A stretch of 64,000 nucleotides of DNA from Candidatus Binatia bacterium (GCA_028278325.1 JANQEO010000213.1:121746-185745); one strand, 5' to 3'. Shown: positions 24,138 to 32,755, counted from the stretch's first letter. Made by a program: numbers and translations. The notes: generated by a model not told the origin, from the letters alone.

Positions 24138-25489
24138 TCGATCTGCAGTTCTTCGAGCTTGCGGTAAAGCGACGAAAGGCTGATGCCCAGGGTTTCGGCG
24201 GCGGCTTTCTTGTCGCCTTCCGCTCGCGACAACACGTTCTTGATGTGGTTGCGTTCGTAGAACCTCATGGCCGGCTTGAGTTCGTCGCCGACGAAGAATG
24301 CCGAGTCGGGCTCGGAGCCGCTTAGTCGTCCCGGCAGCGCATCGGCGGTTATCCAGTCGCCGGATCCGACGATCATGGCGTGCTCGATCGCGTTGTCGAG
24401 CTCTCTGACGTTGCCTTTCCACGGCTGTCCCAGGAGCGTCTTCATCGCCTCGTTGTCCACGCCCTTGAAATGCCTGTTCATCTCGGCGTTGTGACGGCGC
24501 ACCAGAAACTCGACCAGCAGGGGTATGTCCTCGGGCCTGTCTCTCAACGGCGGAATGTCGATCTCGAAGACGTTCAACCGGTAGAAGAGATCGTCGCGGA
24601 AAGTGCCGGCCTTCACCGCATCCTCCAGATCCTGGTTGGTTGCGGCGATGATGCGTACGTCTACGACCACGGGGCTGGTGCCGCCCACGGGCAGGACCTC
24701 TTTCTCTTCTATCGCTCTGAGCAGCTTGACCTGCAGGGACGTGGGTAGGTCGCCTATCTCGTCGAGGAAAATGGTTCCGCCACGGGCGCGCTGGAACAGC
24801 CCTTCCTGACTCGTGACGGCTCCTGTGAAGGCGCCGCGGATGTGGCCGAACAGCTGGGCTTCCAGGAGGTTCTCGGGTATGGCGCCGCAGTTGACGGGCA
24901 GCAGGATGCGACCGTTGCGCGGGCTCTCGCGATGGATGGCTCTGGCTACCACCTCTTTGCCGACGCCGCTCTCGCCCGTGATCAATACAGTCGAGTCCGT
25001 GGGTGCGACCTTGTGGATGCGGTCGACTATCTCCCGCATCGCCTTGCTCTTGCCGATCAGGTTCTCGATATCGAAGCGTGATTCCACTTCACGGCGGAGG
25101 TGCTGGATCTGCCAAGCGAGCTCCTTGCGCTCCAGGAGGTGCGTGACCTTGGCCAAGACGTCTTCGTAGACCAGAGGCTTGATGATGTAGTCGTGCGCCC
25201 CTTGGCGTAGAGCTTCCACGGCCGTTTCCACGCTGGCAAAGGCGGTGATCAGGATGACCAAGGTTTGGGGCCTGAGATCGCGGACCCGAGTCAGTAGGTC
25301 CATGCCGCTCATCCCGGGCATCCTCAAATCGGTGATCACCAGGTCGAACTCGGTCTCTTCCAGCGACTCCATCGCTTCCTCGCCCGTGCAAGCGCCGGAC
25401 GCACTGAAGCCCTCTTCCGAAAGGACATCGATCAGGCTCTCCCTGCTTGCGGCGTCGTCGTCTACGACGAGAATGGAGGACGTGGTCAT
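24134..25489 (-). CDS. Sigma-54-dependent response regulator (NtrC family)
   Basis: A 451-residue activator. The receiver domain carries acidic residues DDD at 10-12, the phospho-acceptor Asp54 in ITDLRMPG and a conserved Lys in IIKPL. The AAA+ domain has Walker A GESGVGKE, the sigma-54-contacting loop GAFTGA, Walker B GGTIFLDEIG and an arginine-finger region. A Fis-type HTH lies at the C-terminus (KKAAAETLGISLSSLYRKLEEL). I chose ATG 25489 because the receiver begins four residues later. It is divergent from the globin-coupled kinase, its likely partner, and lies between two operons that carry sigma-54-like promoters. Confidence 0.93.
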   Translation of the reverse strand: MTTSSILVVDDDAASRESLIDVLSEEGFSASGACTGEEAMESLEETEFDLVITDLRMPGMSGMDLLTRVRDLRPQTLVILITAFASVETAVEALRQGAHDYIIKPLVYEDVLAKVTHLLERKELAWQIQHLRREVESRFDIENLIGKSKAMREIVDRIHKVAPTDSTVLITGESGVGKEVVARAIHRESPRNGRILLPVNCGAIPENLLEAQLFGHIRGAFTGAVTSQEGLFQRARGGTIFLDEIGDLPTSLQVKLLRAIEEKEVLPVGGTSPVVVDVRIIAATNQDLEDAVKAGTFRDDLFYRLNVFEIDIPPLRDRPEDIPLLVEFLVRRHNAEMNRHFKGVDNEAMKTLLGQPWKGNVRELDNAIEHAMIVGSGDWITADALPGRLSGSEPDSAFFVGDELKPAMRFYERNHIKNVLSRAEGDKKAAAETLGISLSSLYRKLEELQID

Positions 25490-25585
25490 GGCGCGGGCAG
25501 TGTAGGTGGGGGAGTCGCCTGCAACAAGCCCGCGTAGGCAGCTCATTGACTCTGGGCTGGCTCGTTGTCAGAAGTCCGAAGCCCC

Positions 25586-26857
25586 ATGGTCGGTCGCGCG
25601 GAGCCAATCAGCATAGGTCCTGAAGAGCGGCGAGAGCGACTCGACTACCTGCAGATAAGCGACGCAGACCGAGTTGCTCTCCGCGAGCTCAAGGATTTCT
25701 TCGTTTCCATCGCCGGCGAGATGATGGAGGTCTTCTATGAGCATGTTCTGACCTTTCCGGGCTCCGCCAAGTTTCTGAAGGATCCCGGCTTGCTCGACCG
25801 GCTGAAGGGAGCGCAGCGTGAGCACTTTCTGGGCTTGGCCGAAGCAACGCACGACGACGATTACTTCGAGTCGAGGATCTCTGTCGGTCTGGCGCATGCC
25901 CGCGTAGGCGTCGAGCCGAAGTGGTACCTCGGCGGCTACAACGTCCAGCTGCAGTTTCTATTGAGCCGGATGCTGGCGGAGTATGGCCACGACCTGCCTG
26001 CCTTGGGTCGCTACATGTCGGCGATCACCAAGGCGGTGATTCTCGACATGAGCCTGGCCGTGGACGCCTACATCTTGAGCGGCTACGTGGAGCGATCGTT
26101 GGCCGACGCCTACTACGGCCAGGCCGAGGAGGCGACGCGCGCTCTCGCGGAGAAGGCCGCCGAGCAACGACGACGCGAGCAGATGACGGAGATGGTGGTC
26201 CACGACATACGCAGCCCCGTGACCTCCGTGATCGCTACCGCCCGCGCGGCTCGCCGCAAGTATCCCGACGACAGCCAGGCCCCTGGCCGGCAGTTTGCGC
26301 TCATCGAGAAAGCCGCGACTGGTTTACTTGCCATCGTCGACGATGCGCGCGGCGCCTGGACCATCGAGGACGGCGATCTTCCAGTGCGCACGGAGAACGT
26401 CGACCTCGGGCGGCTGATCCGCGATTGTGTCAACGAGATAGTCCCCTTCGCGCATCAGAGCCAGCACACGATCGAGTTCGATGCCGGTGCCGACGCGCCG
26501 CATACCGAGGTCGATCCGGTCTTGTTGCATCGGATTCTGTCCAATCTCCTCGTCAACGCTGTCAGGCATACGCCGTCCGGAGTGAGAGTAAACGTAAGCT
26601 GTCAAGCGAGATCGGATGGCGGAGTAACGATATGCGTGCGGGACGACGGCCCCGGCCTACCCAGGCGAGTCGTCGAGAGACTCGTCAGCGATCCCGCCCA
26701 GGACCCCCACGACGCGAGTTCTTCCCTGGTGGGTTCGGGGCTGGGCCTGCGATTCTGTAAACTCGCCTGTGCACGGCTCGGTGGCAGACTCGAAGTGGAC
26801 CGTGCCGCCTCGGGGGCCTGTTTTCTGATTCAACTGCCTGTGGCCGAGTCGGGCTAG
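25586..26857 (+). CDS. Globin-coupled sensor histidine kinase
   Basis: A 423-residue cytoplasmic kinase. Residues about 20-170 form a protoglobin-type sensor, with the proximal haem ligand candidate His104 in GLAHARVGVEPKWYLGGY, the signature region of globin-coupled sensors. A coiled linker leads to the H-box MVVHDIRSPVTSV (His206). The ATPase domain has an N-box (LLHRILSNLLVNAVRHTP), VRDDGPGLP and GSGLGLRFCKLA. No membrane helix is present. Such sensors bind O2, NO or CO at haem. The alternative start TTG 25565 adds seven residues. It is divergent from the sigma-54 response regulator (97-bp gap), suggesting a two-component pair. Confidence 0.9.
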   Translation: MVGRAEPISIGPEERRERLDYLQISDADRVALRELKDFFVSIAGEMMEVFYEHVLTFPGSAKFLKDPGLLDRLKGAQREHFLGLAEATHDDDYFESRISVGLAHARVGVEPKWYLGGYNVQLQFLLSRMLAEYGHDLPALGRYMSAITKAVILDMSLAVDAYILSGYVERSLADAYYGQAEEATRALAEKAAEQRRREQMTEMVVHDIRSPVTSVIATARAARRKYPDDSQAPGRQFALIEKAATGLLAIVDDARGAWTIEDGDLPVRTENVDLGRLIRDCVNEIVPFAHQSQHTIEFDAGADAPHTEVDPVLLHRILSNLLVNAVRHTPSGVRVNVSCQARSDGGVTICVRDDGPGLPRRVVERLVSDPAQDPHDASSSLVGSGLGLRFCKLACARLGGRLEVDRAASGACFLIQLPVAESG

Positions 26858-27405
26858 GGATTCGTTGTCCCGAAGGCCGCTTGCGGCGAGTCGAGGAGTC
26901 GGCCCAGCCTCTCGGCAAGCGGGCTACACAGCTTGAGGGCCTCCATCGACACGGAGTGAAGCTCGCCCGCATCGAGAGCCTCGAGGCTGTTCCGCCAGCG
27001 GTCACCAGGCGTACCCGGCGTCACTGTTACGAAGGCTTCCTCCAGGCGAACTTGGAAGGCCTCGAGACGCGCCGGCAACTCGGCCAGGAAAGGGCCTTCG
27101 CGGTCGAGCAGCCACTGCAGGGAGGCCACCGTTCTGATGACCTGGGCGTTGGCGGCTTCTTGGTCGGCTAGACGACTCCACGAGCGGGCTTCGTCCTTGC
27201 TGTCGGCCAGGTTGGCCGCTACCTGACTGTAGAACTGCGAGAGCTCGGTCTCCAAGTCGCTGCACGCCAGAAGGAATTGATGCAAGTACACGCTCCGCTT
27301 GTCAGCACACCGTGTGCCAGCCCTGTCGATCGCAAGGGATTCTCTATCGCGCTCTTTGCGCTGGTATGAGGCCCGGCTTTGCCGATTCTGCGAGGGCGTA
27401 GGCAC
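26854..27405 (-). CDS. Ferritin-like helical protein with incomplete metal motif
   Basis: A predicted all-helical protein of up to 183 residues. The core DLETELSQFYSQVAANLA followed by SWSRLADQEAANAQVI resembles the first two helices of rubrerythrin/ferritin-like proteins. The usual E-x-x-H is E-x-x-N here, and no second pair is obvious, so iron binding is doubtful. The first 38 residues are basic and disordered-looking. A GTG at 27291 (VYLHQFLLACSDL) with GGAG just upstream is a good alternative start, giving 145 residues. Its stop overlaps the kinase stop by 4 nt. Confidence 0.6.
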   Translation of the reverse strand: MPTPSQNRQSRASYQRKERDRESLAIDRAGTRCADKRSVYLHQFLLACSDLETELSQFYSQVAANLADSKDEARSWSRLADQEAANAQVIRTVASLQWLLDREGPFLAELPARLEAFQVRLEEAFVTVTPGTPGDRWRNSLEALDAGELHSVSMEALKLCSPLAERLGRLLDSPQAAFGTTNP

Positions 27406-27409
27406 CCGC

Positions 27410-27425
27410 TTCCCATAGATGAGAA
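27410..27425. promoter_or_regulatory. Imperfect palindrome upstream of the HAO operon promoter
   Basis: TTCCCAT-AG-ATGAGAA has one mismatch between its arms. Its centre is about 71 bp before the predicted sigma-54 start point. It has the same 16-bp span and TTCC/GAA ends as the perfect palindrome at 8788-8803 before the other operon. That makes it a weak candidate for a shared activator site. Confidence 0.25.
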
Positions 27426-27462
27426 CTATTGCACGGACTTGCTTGAGAAACTGGGCTCATTG

Positions 27463-27478
27463 TGGCACGTGATCTGCT
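27463..27478 (+). promoter_or_regulatory. Sigma-54 (-24/-12) promoter match before the Rieske/cyt b/HAO operon
   Basis: TGGCACGTGATCTGCT keeps the full TGGCACG block and the GG-N10-GC spacing; only the first T of TTGC is replaced by C. The predicted start point is near 27489, 55 nt before the GTG of the Rieske gene. A small hairpin (AGCGC-TAA-GCGCT, 27485-27497) lies at the start of the predicted transcript. Confidence 0.75.
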
Positions 27479-27543
27479 TCTGGTAGCGCTAAGCGCTGCG
27501 GTGTTCATGTCGCAGCAAGTATTGGGATGCTCGCGGGGGAGGC

Positions 27544-28023
27544 GTGAACACCGAATCCAATCAATCTACGCGGCGCGGATTTCTTGCCGGCGTTCTGATG
27601 TCCGTCGGCTTGCTTCTCAGCTACGGGACTCTCGCGGTCCAGGGCGCGCTGTTCATACTGCCCCGGCGTCTTTCGGCAAAGACCCGCAAGATCTTCGTCG
27701 GCCAGCTTCGTCACTTCACCGACGGGCAGGTCAAGGGGATACAGGACCTCGAGGGTAACGAGATCCTGGTCAAGCGCAGCGGGGACCGTCTCGAGGCCTT
27801 CAGCGCGGTATGTCCTCATCTCGGTTGCCGGGTTCATTGGGAGCAGGAGGAACGCCACTTCTTCTGCCCGTGTCACCGCGGGATCTTTGATGAAAACGGT
27901 ACCGCCACGGCCGGGCCCCCGGCCGACGCCAAACAAGTGCTGGCGCGCGTCAACCTCGACGTCGACTCTTCCAGCGGAGCCGTCTATCTGGAGGTCAAGG
28001 ACACCACGGAGCGCTCGGCATGA
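27544..28023 (+). CDS. Rieske [2Fe-2S] protein (operon 2)
   Basis: A 159-residue membrane-anchored Rieske protein. TRRGFLAG followed by a hydrophobic helix (VLMSVGLLLSYGTLAVQGALF) gives a TAT-type signal anchor. The cluster ligands are in CPHLGCRVHW and CPCHRGIFD. It differs clearly from the Rieske protein at 10834, so it is not a recent duplicate. The start is a GTG preceded by GGGGGAGG. The stop overlaps the cytochrome b start (ATGA), so the two form a coupled pair. Confidence 0.93.
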   Translation: MNTESNQSTRRGFLAGVLMSVGLLLSYGTLAVQGALFILPRRLSAKTRKIFVGQLRHFTDGQVKGIQDLEGNEILVKRSGDRLEAFSAVCPHLGCRVHWEQEERHFFCPCHRGIFDENGTATAGPPADAKQVLARVNLDVDSSSGAVYLEVKDTTERSA

Positions 28024-29084
28024 CGAACGAGACCGACGGAGTTCGTTCGAAGATCGAGACCCTGTTCCCGTTTGATTGGGACCTCCTCAAGCATGCCGGC
28101 GCCGAGCCGGTGCCGAACCACCTGAGTAAGTGGTGGTTCGCTCTTGGCGGTACCTGTCTTTACCTGTTCGTGATCCAGGTTGTGACCGGGATCGCGCTCA
28201 CCTTCTACTACGTTCCTACACCCGACCAAGCTTACGCCAGCGTGGAGACGATCACGCGGGAGTTGCGATTCGGGTGGTACATACGGTCGCTGCACAAGTG
28301 GTCGTCCAACCTGATGATCGTCGCAGTCATTCTTCACATGCTGCGCGTCTTCTTCACCGCCGCGTATCGTCATCCGCGTCAGCTGAACTGGTGTATCGGC
28401 GTTCTGTTGCTCGCCACGACGCTGACGTTCGGCTTTACCGGATACTCTCTGGTCTACGAGCAACTCAGCTTCTGGGGAGCCACGGTTGCCTGTAATCTCG
28501 CCGATGCGGTGCCCCTCATAGGTCCCCAGATCGCCTACTTCATGCGTGGCGGTCCGGAGATCGGCCCCAACACGCTCACGCGGTTCTACATACTGCATCT
28601 CGGTGTGCTGCCGACGATAACCATCGTGCTGATAGGAATGCACATTCTCCTCGTCAGGCTTCACGGCGTGACGGAGTTGCAGTTCGAGGGTGAGAAGAAG
28701 AGCGAGTCGCACAGTCATTTCCCGTTCTGGCCGGAGCACGCGACCACCGAGATCCTGATCGGTGTTCTGCTCATGTACGTACTAACCATCCTGGCGCTGG
28801 TGTTTCCCGCGGAACTCGGTGAGCCGGCGAACCCGAATGTGACGCCCGAACACATAAAGCCGGAATGGTACTTCTACTTCAGCTTCCGTCTGCTCAAGCT
28901 GACGTCCCTCAAGGTCAGCGTCGTCATGACGCTCGCGATCGGACTGATAGTGTTCTTCTGGCCGTTCATAGAGGGGTGGCTGATCAGGCGGTTCAAGATT
29001 TCCGACACTTTTTCGGTCGTACTCGGTGTGTTCGCCTTCATGGGCTTCCTGGTGCTGACCGTGTGGGAAAGCCTCGGGGCATGA
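28020..29084 (+). CDS. Cytochrome b, fused b6/subunit IV type (operon 2)
   Basis: A 354-residue membrane protein with His pairs H-x13-H (HKWSSNLM...LHM) and H-x14-H (LHLGVLPTITIVLIGMH). The quinol-site motif PEWY is intact (IKPEWYFYFSFRLL). Compared with the other cytochrome b it has a short connection between the two halves (GEKKSESHSH) and keeps the canonical motif. It would oxidise menaquinol with the upstream Rieske protein and deliver electrons to the octahaem cytochrome encoded 13 nt downstream. Confidence 0.93.
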   Translation: MTNETDGVRSKIETLFPFDWDLLKHAGAEPVPNHLSKWWFALGGTCLYLFVIQVVTGIALTFYYVPTPDQAYASVETITRELRFGWYIRSLHKWSSNLMIVAVILHMLRVFFTAAYRHPRQLNWCIGVLLLATTLTFGFTGYSLVYEQLSFWGATVACNLADAVPLIGPQIAYFMRGGPEIGPNTLTRFYILHLGVLPTITIVLIGMHILLVRLHGVTELQFEGEKKSESHSHFPFWPEHATTEILIGVLLMYVLTILALVFPAELGEPANPNVTPEHIKPEWYFYFSFRLLKLTSLKVSVVMTLAIGLIVFFWPFIEGWLIRRFKISDTFSVVLGVFAFMGFLVLTVWESLGA

Positions 29085-29097
29085 GAGAGGGAAGACG

Positions 29098-30693
29098 ATG
29101 ACTCTTAACACCAAGAGATACGTGATCGCGGCGCTGTCGTTCTTTTTCCTGGCGGCATTGTTGGTGGTTGCCTACAGGGAAGCTCGAACGGTGAGGCTCG
29201 AGGAGAGGCCCGAGCCGGTCGTGACAGCGGCAAACGAGGCCTGCGTCGACTGCCACATGCGTGACGCCCCGGCTCTCGTGATGGAATGGGAGCACTCCCG
29301 CCACGCGGAGTTCGGAGTGGGTTGCATAGATTGTCATAGAGCCGAGAAGGCCGACGTCGACGCTTGGTTCCATGAGGGCGCTTATGTTTCGGCGCTGGTG
29401 ACGCCGAAGGACTGCGCCAACTGCCATGCCCGGGAGCAAGAGGAGTTCGCTACCAGCCATCACGCCCGTGCCGGCGAGATTCTGGCGAGCCTGGACAACA
29501 TCCTCGCCGAGAAGGTAGCCGGTCTGCCGGACAACAAGGCTGATGCGGTGAACGGTTGCTGGCAGTGCCACGGCAGTATCATCAAGTTCGAGCGTGACGA
29601 GAACGGCGAGGTTCTCCGTGCAGGCAAGGAAGACAAGCCGGTGCTGGATGCCGAGACTTGGCCCAACAGCGGCATGGGCCGGCTGAACCCGGATGGCTCG
29701 AAGGGCTCCTGCCACGCCTGCCACTCCCGGCATAGCTTCGAGGCCAAGCTCGCACGCTCGCCGGAGAACTGCGGAAAGTGCCACATGGGGCCGGACCATC
29801 CGCAGATCGAGGTCTACAACGAGTCCAAGCACGGTATCGCTTTCTACGCCAACCGAGACAGGATGGCGCTGGACAAGGAAGGCGACTGGGTGCTGGGACG
29901 CGATTACTCCGCGGCCCCCACCTGCGCGACCTGCCACATCAGCAGCTACATGACGCCTCAGGGCATCTACAAGGCCAACAGCCACGACGTGGGTGAGCGC
30001 ATAAGCTGGACGCTGAGACCGGTCGTCAGCACCAAGCTCAACCTCGTCATCTACGAAGACGGCTACAAAGAGGACTACCCCGAAACCCGTGCTCTACCCG
30101 CGATAGGCAGCGACGTCGAGACGGTCGAGAAGGTGGTGGAGAACGAGGAGCTCGTTTCGAAGAAGGTCACACGCACCGTTGACAGGATCGTCACATGGCA
30201 GGAGCGGCGCGAGAAGATGAAAGGGGCTTGCCTCAACTGTCACAACGACACCTACGTCGACAACTTCTACGTGCAGTTCGATAGCCTGGTCGAACTGTAC
30301 AACGAGAAGTTCGCCAAGCCTGCCCAGGCGATCATGAACGAGCTAAAGGCCGACGGAGTTCTCAAGCCCGACGCCCCCTTCGAGCACGATGTTCAGTGGG
30401 TATTCTGGGAGTTGTGGCACCACGAAGGCCGTCGCGCTCGTCATGGCGCCAGCATGATGGGTCCGGACTACACGCACTGGCACGGCATGTACGAGGTGAG
30501 CAAGCACTTCTACCTGGACTTCCTGCCCGCGGTCATCGAGGCTGCCGCGACCAAGGGGCCTGAGATGGAGCACAAGTACCAGAGCAAGATCGACGCTTTG
30601 ATGGCGCAGCCGGAGCACACTTGGAAAGAGGGGCTGAGCGAGGGGGAAGCCGAGGCGCTCAGGCAGATGTACAAGGAGAGGTACAACCAATGA
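29098..30693 (+). CDS. Octahaem cytochrome c of the hydroxylamine oxidoreductase family
   Basis: A 531-residue membrane-anchored cytochrome (helix at about residues 7-26) with eight CXXCH sites at residues 49, 76, 106, 154, 205, 225, 276 and 378, and many His residues for bis-His ligation. Spacing and the long C-terminal helical region with GPDYTHWHGMYE (about 455-466) fit the HAO family. Relatives oxidise hydroxylamine or hydrazine, or in anaerobes reduce nitrite to hydroxylamine/ammonium. Oxidative HAOs cross-link a C-terminal Tyr to the catalytic haem; whether Tyr458 here is that residue needs an alignment. Linkage to a quinol-oxidising complex favours a reductive role. Confidence 0.85.
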   Translation: MTLNTKRYVIAALSFFFLAALLVVAYREARTVRLEERPEPVVTAANEACVDCHMRDAPALVMEWEHSRHAEFGVGCIDCHRAEKADVDAWFHEGAYVSALVTPKDCANCHAREQEEFATSHHARAGEILASLDNILAEKVAGLPDNKADAVNGCWQCHGSIIKFERDENGEVLRAGKEDKPVLDAETWPNSGMGRLNPDGSKGSCHACHSRHSFEAKLARSPENCGKCHMGPDHPQIEVYNESKHGIAFYANRDRMALDKEGDWVLGRDYSAAPTCATCHISSYMTPQGIYKANSHDVGERISWTLRPVVSTKLNLVIYEDGYKEDYPETRALPAIGSDVETVEKVVENEELVSKKVTRTVDRIVTWQERREKMKGACLNCHNDTYVDNFYVQFDSLVELYNEKFAKPAQAIMNELKADGVLKPDAPFEHDVQWVFWELWHHEGRRARHGASMMGPDYTHWHGMYEVSKHFYLDFLPAVIEAAATKGPEMEHKYQSKIDALMAQPEHTWKEGLSEGEAEALRQMYKERYNQ

Positions 30694-32204
30694 CGAAACG
30701 GGTTAGGCGCTTCTCACGCGCCGGCGCCGTTCGCCCCCAGCGGCAGATCAAGAGTTACGTAGCATACTCGACTGCGGCCGTTCTGGCAGCATGCGTGCTG
30801 GTGTTGCCCTCTCACAGCGCGGCGGGAGCCGAGGGCTCATCGTCCGAAGGGCAGTTCAAGCCGCCGTCTTACAATGTTCTGCGTCACAACGAGGACTGGT
30901 CCGGCCTGGTCGATGTCGATCGGTCCGGTCTCGATGGGCGCGACAGCATGAAATACATACCTCTGACCGACGGCGGGGCGGCTTGGGTCGGATTCGGCGG
31001 GCAACTTCGTGAACGCGTGGAGGTATGGAGCGACTTCGGTTTCGGCGCAACTCCGGGCGGCGTAGACAACGACGATGTGTTCCTGCTCAGCCGTCTGCTC
31101 TTGCACGCGGACCTCCATCTGGGTGAACACGTTCGTGTGTTCGTTCAGGGCAAGAGCTCGTTGTCCACGGATCGTGACCTGGCGGGAGGGCGTCGCACTC
31201 TCGACGTCGACGAGCTCGCGATGCAGAACGGTTTTGTAGACTTGAGCACCTCTCTGGCGGACGGTGGCAGGGCGTTACTCAGAACGGGACGCCAGGAGCT
31301 CTTGCTCGGCAAGCAGAGACTCGTGAGTCCCTTGGATTGGGCCAACACGCGCCGAACCTTCGACGGGGTCTCCGGATCCGTTGCGTTCAACGGCTGGCAG
31401 GCCACGGGGTTCTGGACGCGACCGGTGGTTATAAGGAAGTACGACTCCAACAGCGCCAACGATTCCCAGGAGTTCATGGGTGTCTATGCCGCGCGCAAGG
31501 CGCCGGATTCGAGATCCGGTCAGGACGTGTACTGGTTGCGGTTGAACCGCGATATGGTGACGTTCAACGATCCAATGGGCACACCGGCCAAGGAAGAGCG
31601 CGATACCGTAGGCGTTCGACTCTGGGGCAATCCTGAGGGCACCAATCTGGATTACGATGTGGAGGCTGCCTATCAGTTCGGCGACATAGGAAGCAACGAC
31701 ATCGAGGCTTACATGGTGTCCAGCGATGTGGGGATGCGCATGGACGGCGAGTACAAGGCTCGCTTCTTCGTCGGCTTGGACTACGCCAGCGGCGATAACA
31801 GCGAAGGAGGCGACGTCGAGACCTTCAACCAGCTGTTCCCGTTGGGGCACGCCTACCACGGCTGGATGGATTTCATAGGGCGTCAGAACATCATCGACGC
31901 GCGTCTCGGGGTGTCTGCCAAGCCGCGGCCCAAGCTTACGGTTATCGCCAAGGCTCACCATTTCCGGCGTGCCGATGACGACGATGCCGTATACAATGCG
32001 GGCGGCGGAGTGCTCAGAGCAGGGTCTGCCGGGACGTCGAGCGACGTTGGCGTTGAGGTCGATGTGCTCGCCAAGTATCAGTGCAACCGACACCTATCCA
32101 TCGGGTTCGGATACAGCCATTTCTTCAGCGGGGATTTTATAGAAGAATCAGGCTCCGGCTCGGATGTGGACTTTTTCTACGTGCCGGTGCAATACACATT
32201 CTGA
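30690..32204 (+). CDS. Outer-membrane beta-barrel porin (alginate-export-like)
   Basis: A 504-residue exported protein. The long N-terminal signal ends in SHSAAGAEG. Alternating beta strands follow (GFGGQLRERVEVWSDFG, DADLHLGEHVRVFVQG-like segments, GRQELLLGKQRL) and the protein finishes in the aromatic-ended strand DFFYVPVQYTF, typical of outer-membrane barrels. The NWANTRRTFDG-like and RTGRQELLLG segments resemble alginate-export/OprD-like porins. Its ATG overlaps the stop of the octahaem cytochrome (ATGA) with AAGGAGAGG upstream. It probably supplies the periplasm with the anionic substrate of the respiratory enzymes. Confidence 0.83.
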   Translation: MTKRVRRFSRAGAVRPQRQIKSYVAYSTAAVLAACVLVLPSHSAAGAEGSSSEGQFKPPSYNVLRHNEDWSGLVDVDRSGLDGRDSMKYIPLTDGGAAWVGFGGQLRERVEVWSDFGFGATPGGVDNDDVFLLSRLLLHADLHLGEHVRVFVQGKSSLSTDRDLAGGRRTLDVDELAMQNGFVDLSTSLADGGRALLRTGRQELLLGKQRLVSPLDWANTRRTFDGVSGSVAFNGWQATGFWTRPVVIRKYDSNSANDSQEFMGVYAARKAPDSRSGQDVYWLRLNRDMVTFNDPMGTPAKEERDTVGVRLWGNPEGTNLDYDVEAAYQFGDIGSNDIEAYMVSSDVGMRMDGEYKARFFVGLDYASGDNSEGGDVETFNQLFPLGHAYHGWMDFIGRQNIIDARLGVSAKPRPKLTVIAKAHHFRRADDDDAVYNAGGGVLRAGSAGTSSDVGVEVDVLAKYQCNRHLSIGFGYSHFFSGDFIEESGSGSDVDFFYVPVQYTF

Positions 32205-32222
32205 TCAGATGTTGGTGACGCG

Positions 32223-32693
32223 ATGAAACGATTCAAACACATCCTCGCGACGACGGACCTGTCTTCGGAGTCCTTCGCGGCGGTGGCCTACGCCGGCCAC
32301 CTGGCAAGAGACCAAGGGGCGAAGCTGTCGATAATCTACGTTCCGCATAGCAGCACCCTGCTGTTCAGCGAGTTCGCCCCCACGCCTGATCTGGCTTTGC
32401 TCGATAGCCAGATAGAGGAGATGGCGGAGGAGAGGCTGCAGGCCTGGGTCAAGCGACATCTGCGCAACGTGGGCAAGGTCAACGTCTTGGTGAAAAGGGG
32501 AGAGACCCACTCCACGATCTGCAAGGCGGCTGCCGATCTCAAGGCCAGCGTGATCGTGATAGCCACGCACGGCCGCAAGGGTTTCGGGCACGCCATGCTC
32601 GGTAGCGTGGCCGAGAGGGTGATACGTGACGCCCCCTGCCCGGTTCTCGTCATCAAACCCCCGAAACCCGACACGAGCCGGAAAAAGAAGTAG
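32223..32693 (+). CDS. Universal stress protein (UspA family)
   Basis: A 156-residue protein. The N-terminal strand KHILATTDLSSES carries the nucleotide-contacting Asp. The C-terminal GRKGFGHAMLGSVAERV is the ATP-binding motif G-x2-G-x9-G-S found in ATP-binding Usp proteins. It is 18 nt downstream of the porin gene and probably the last gene of the HAO operon. USPs often accompany anaerobic respiratory genes. Confidence 0.9.
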   Translation: MKRFKHILATTDLSSESFAAVAYAGHLARDQGAKLSIIYVPHSSTLLFSEFAPTPDLALLDSQIEEMAEERLQAWVKRHLRNVGKVNVLVKRGETHSTICKAAADLKASVIVIATHGRKGFGHAMLGSVAERVIRDAPCPVLVIKPPKPDTSRKKK

Positions 32694-32755
32694 TATAAAC
32701 ATATACTTAGAGGTCCGCCTGGAGGCCGGGCGGGTCCTTGAATTGTGCGAGTAAA

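Noticed and set aside
27428..27442. TTGCACGGACTTGCT as an additional sigma-54 promoter
   Set aside because: Spacing between the two elements is one base short and the -24 GG is TG. The match 35 bp downstream at 27463 is much better.
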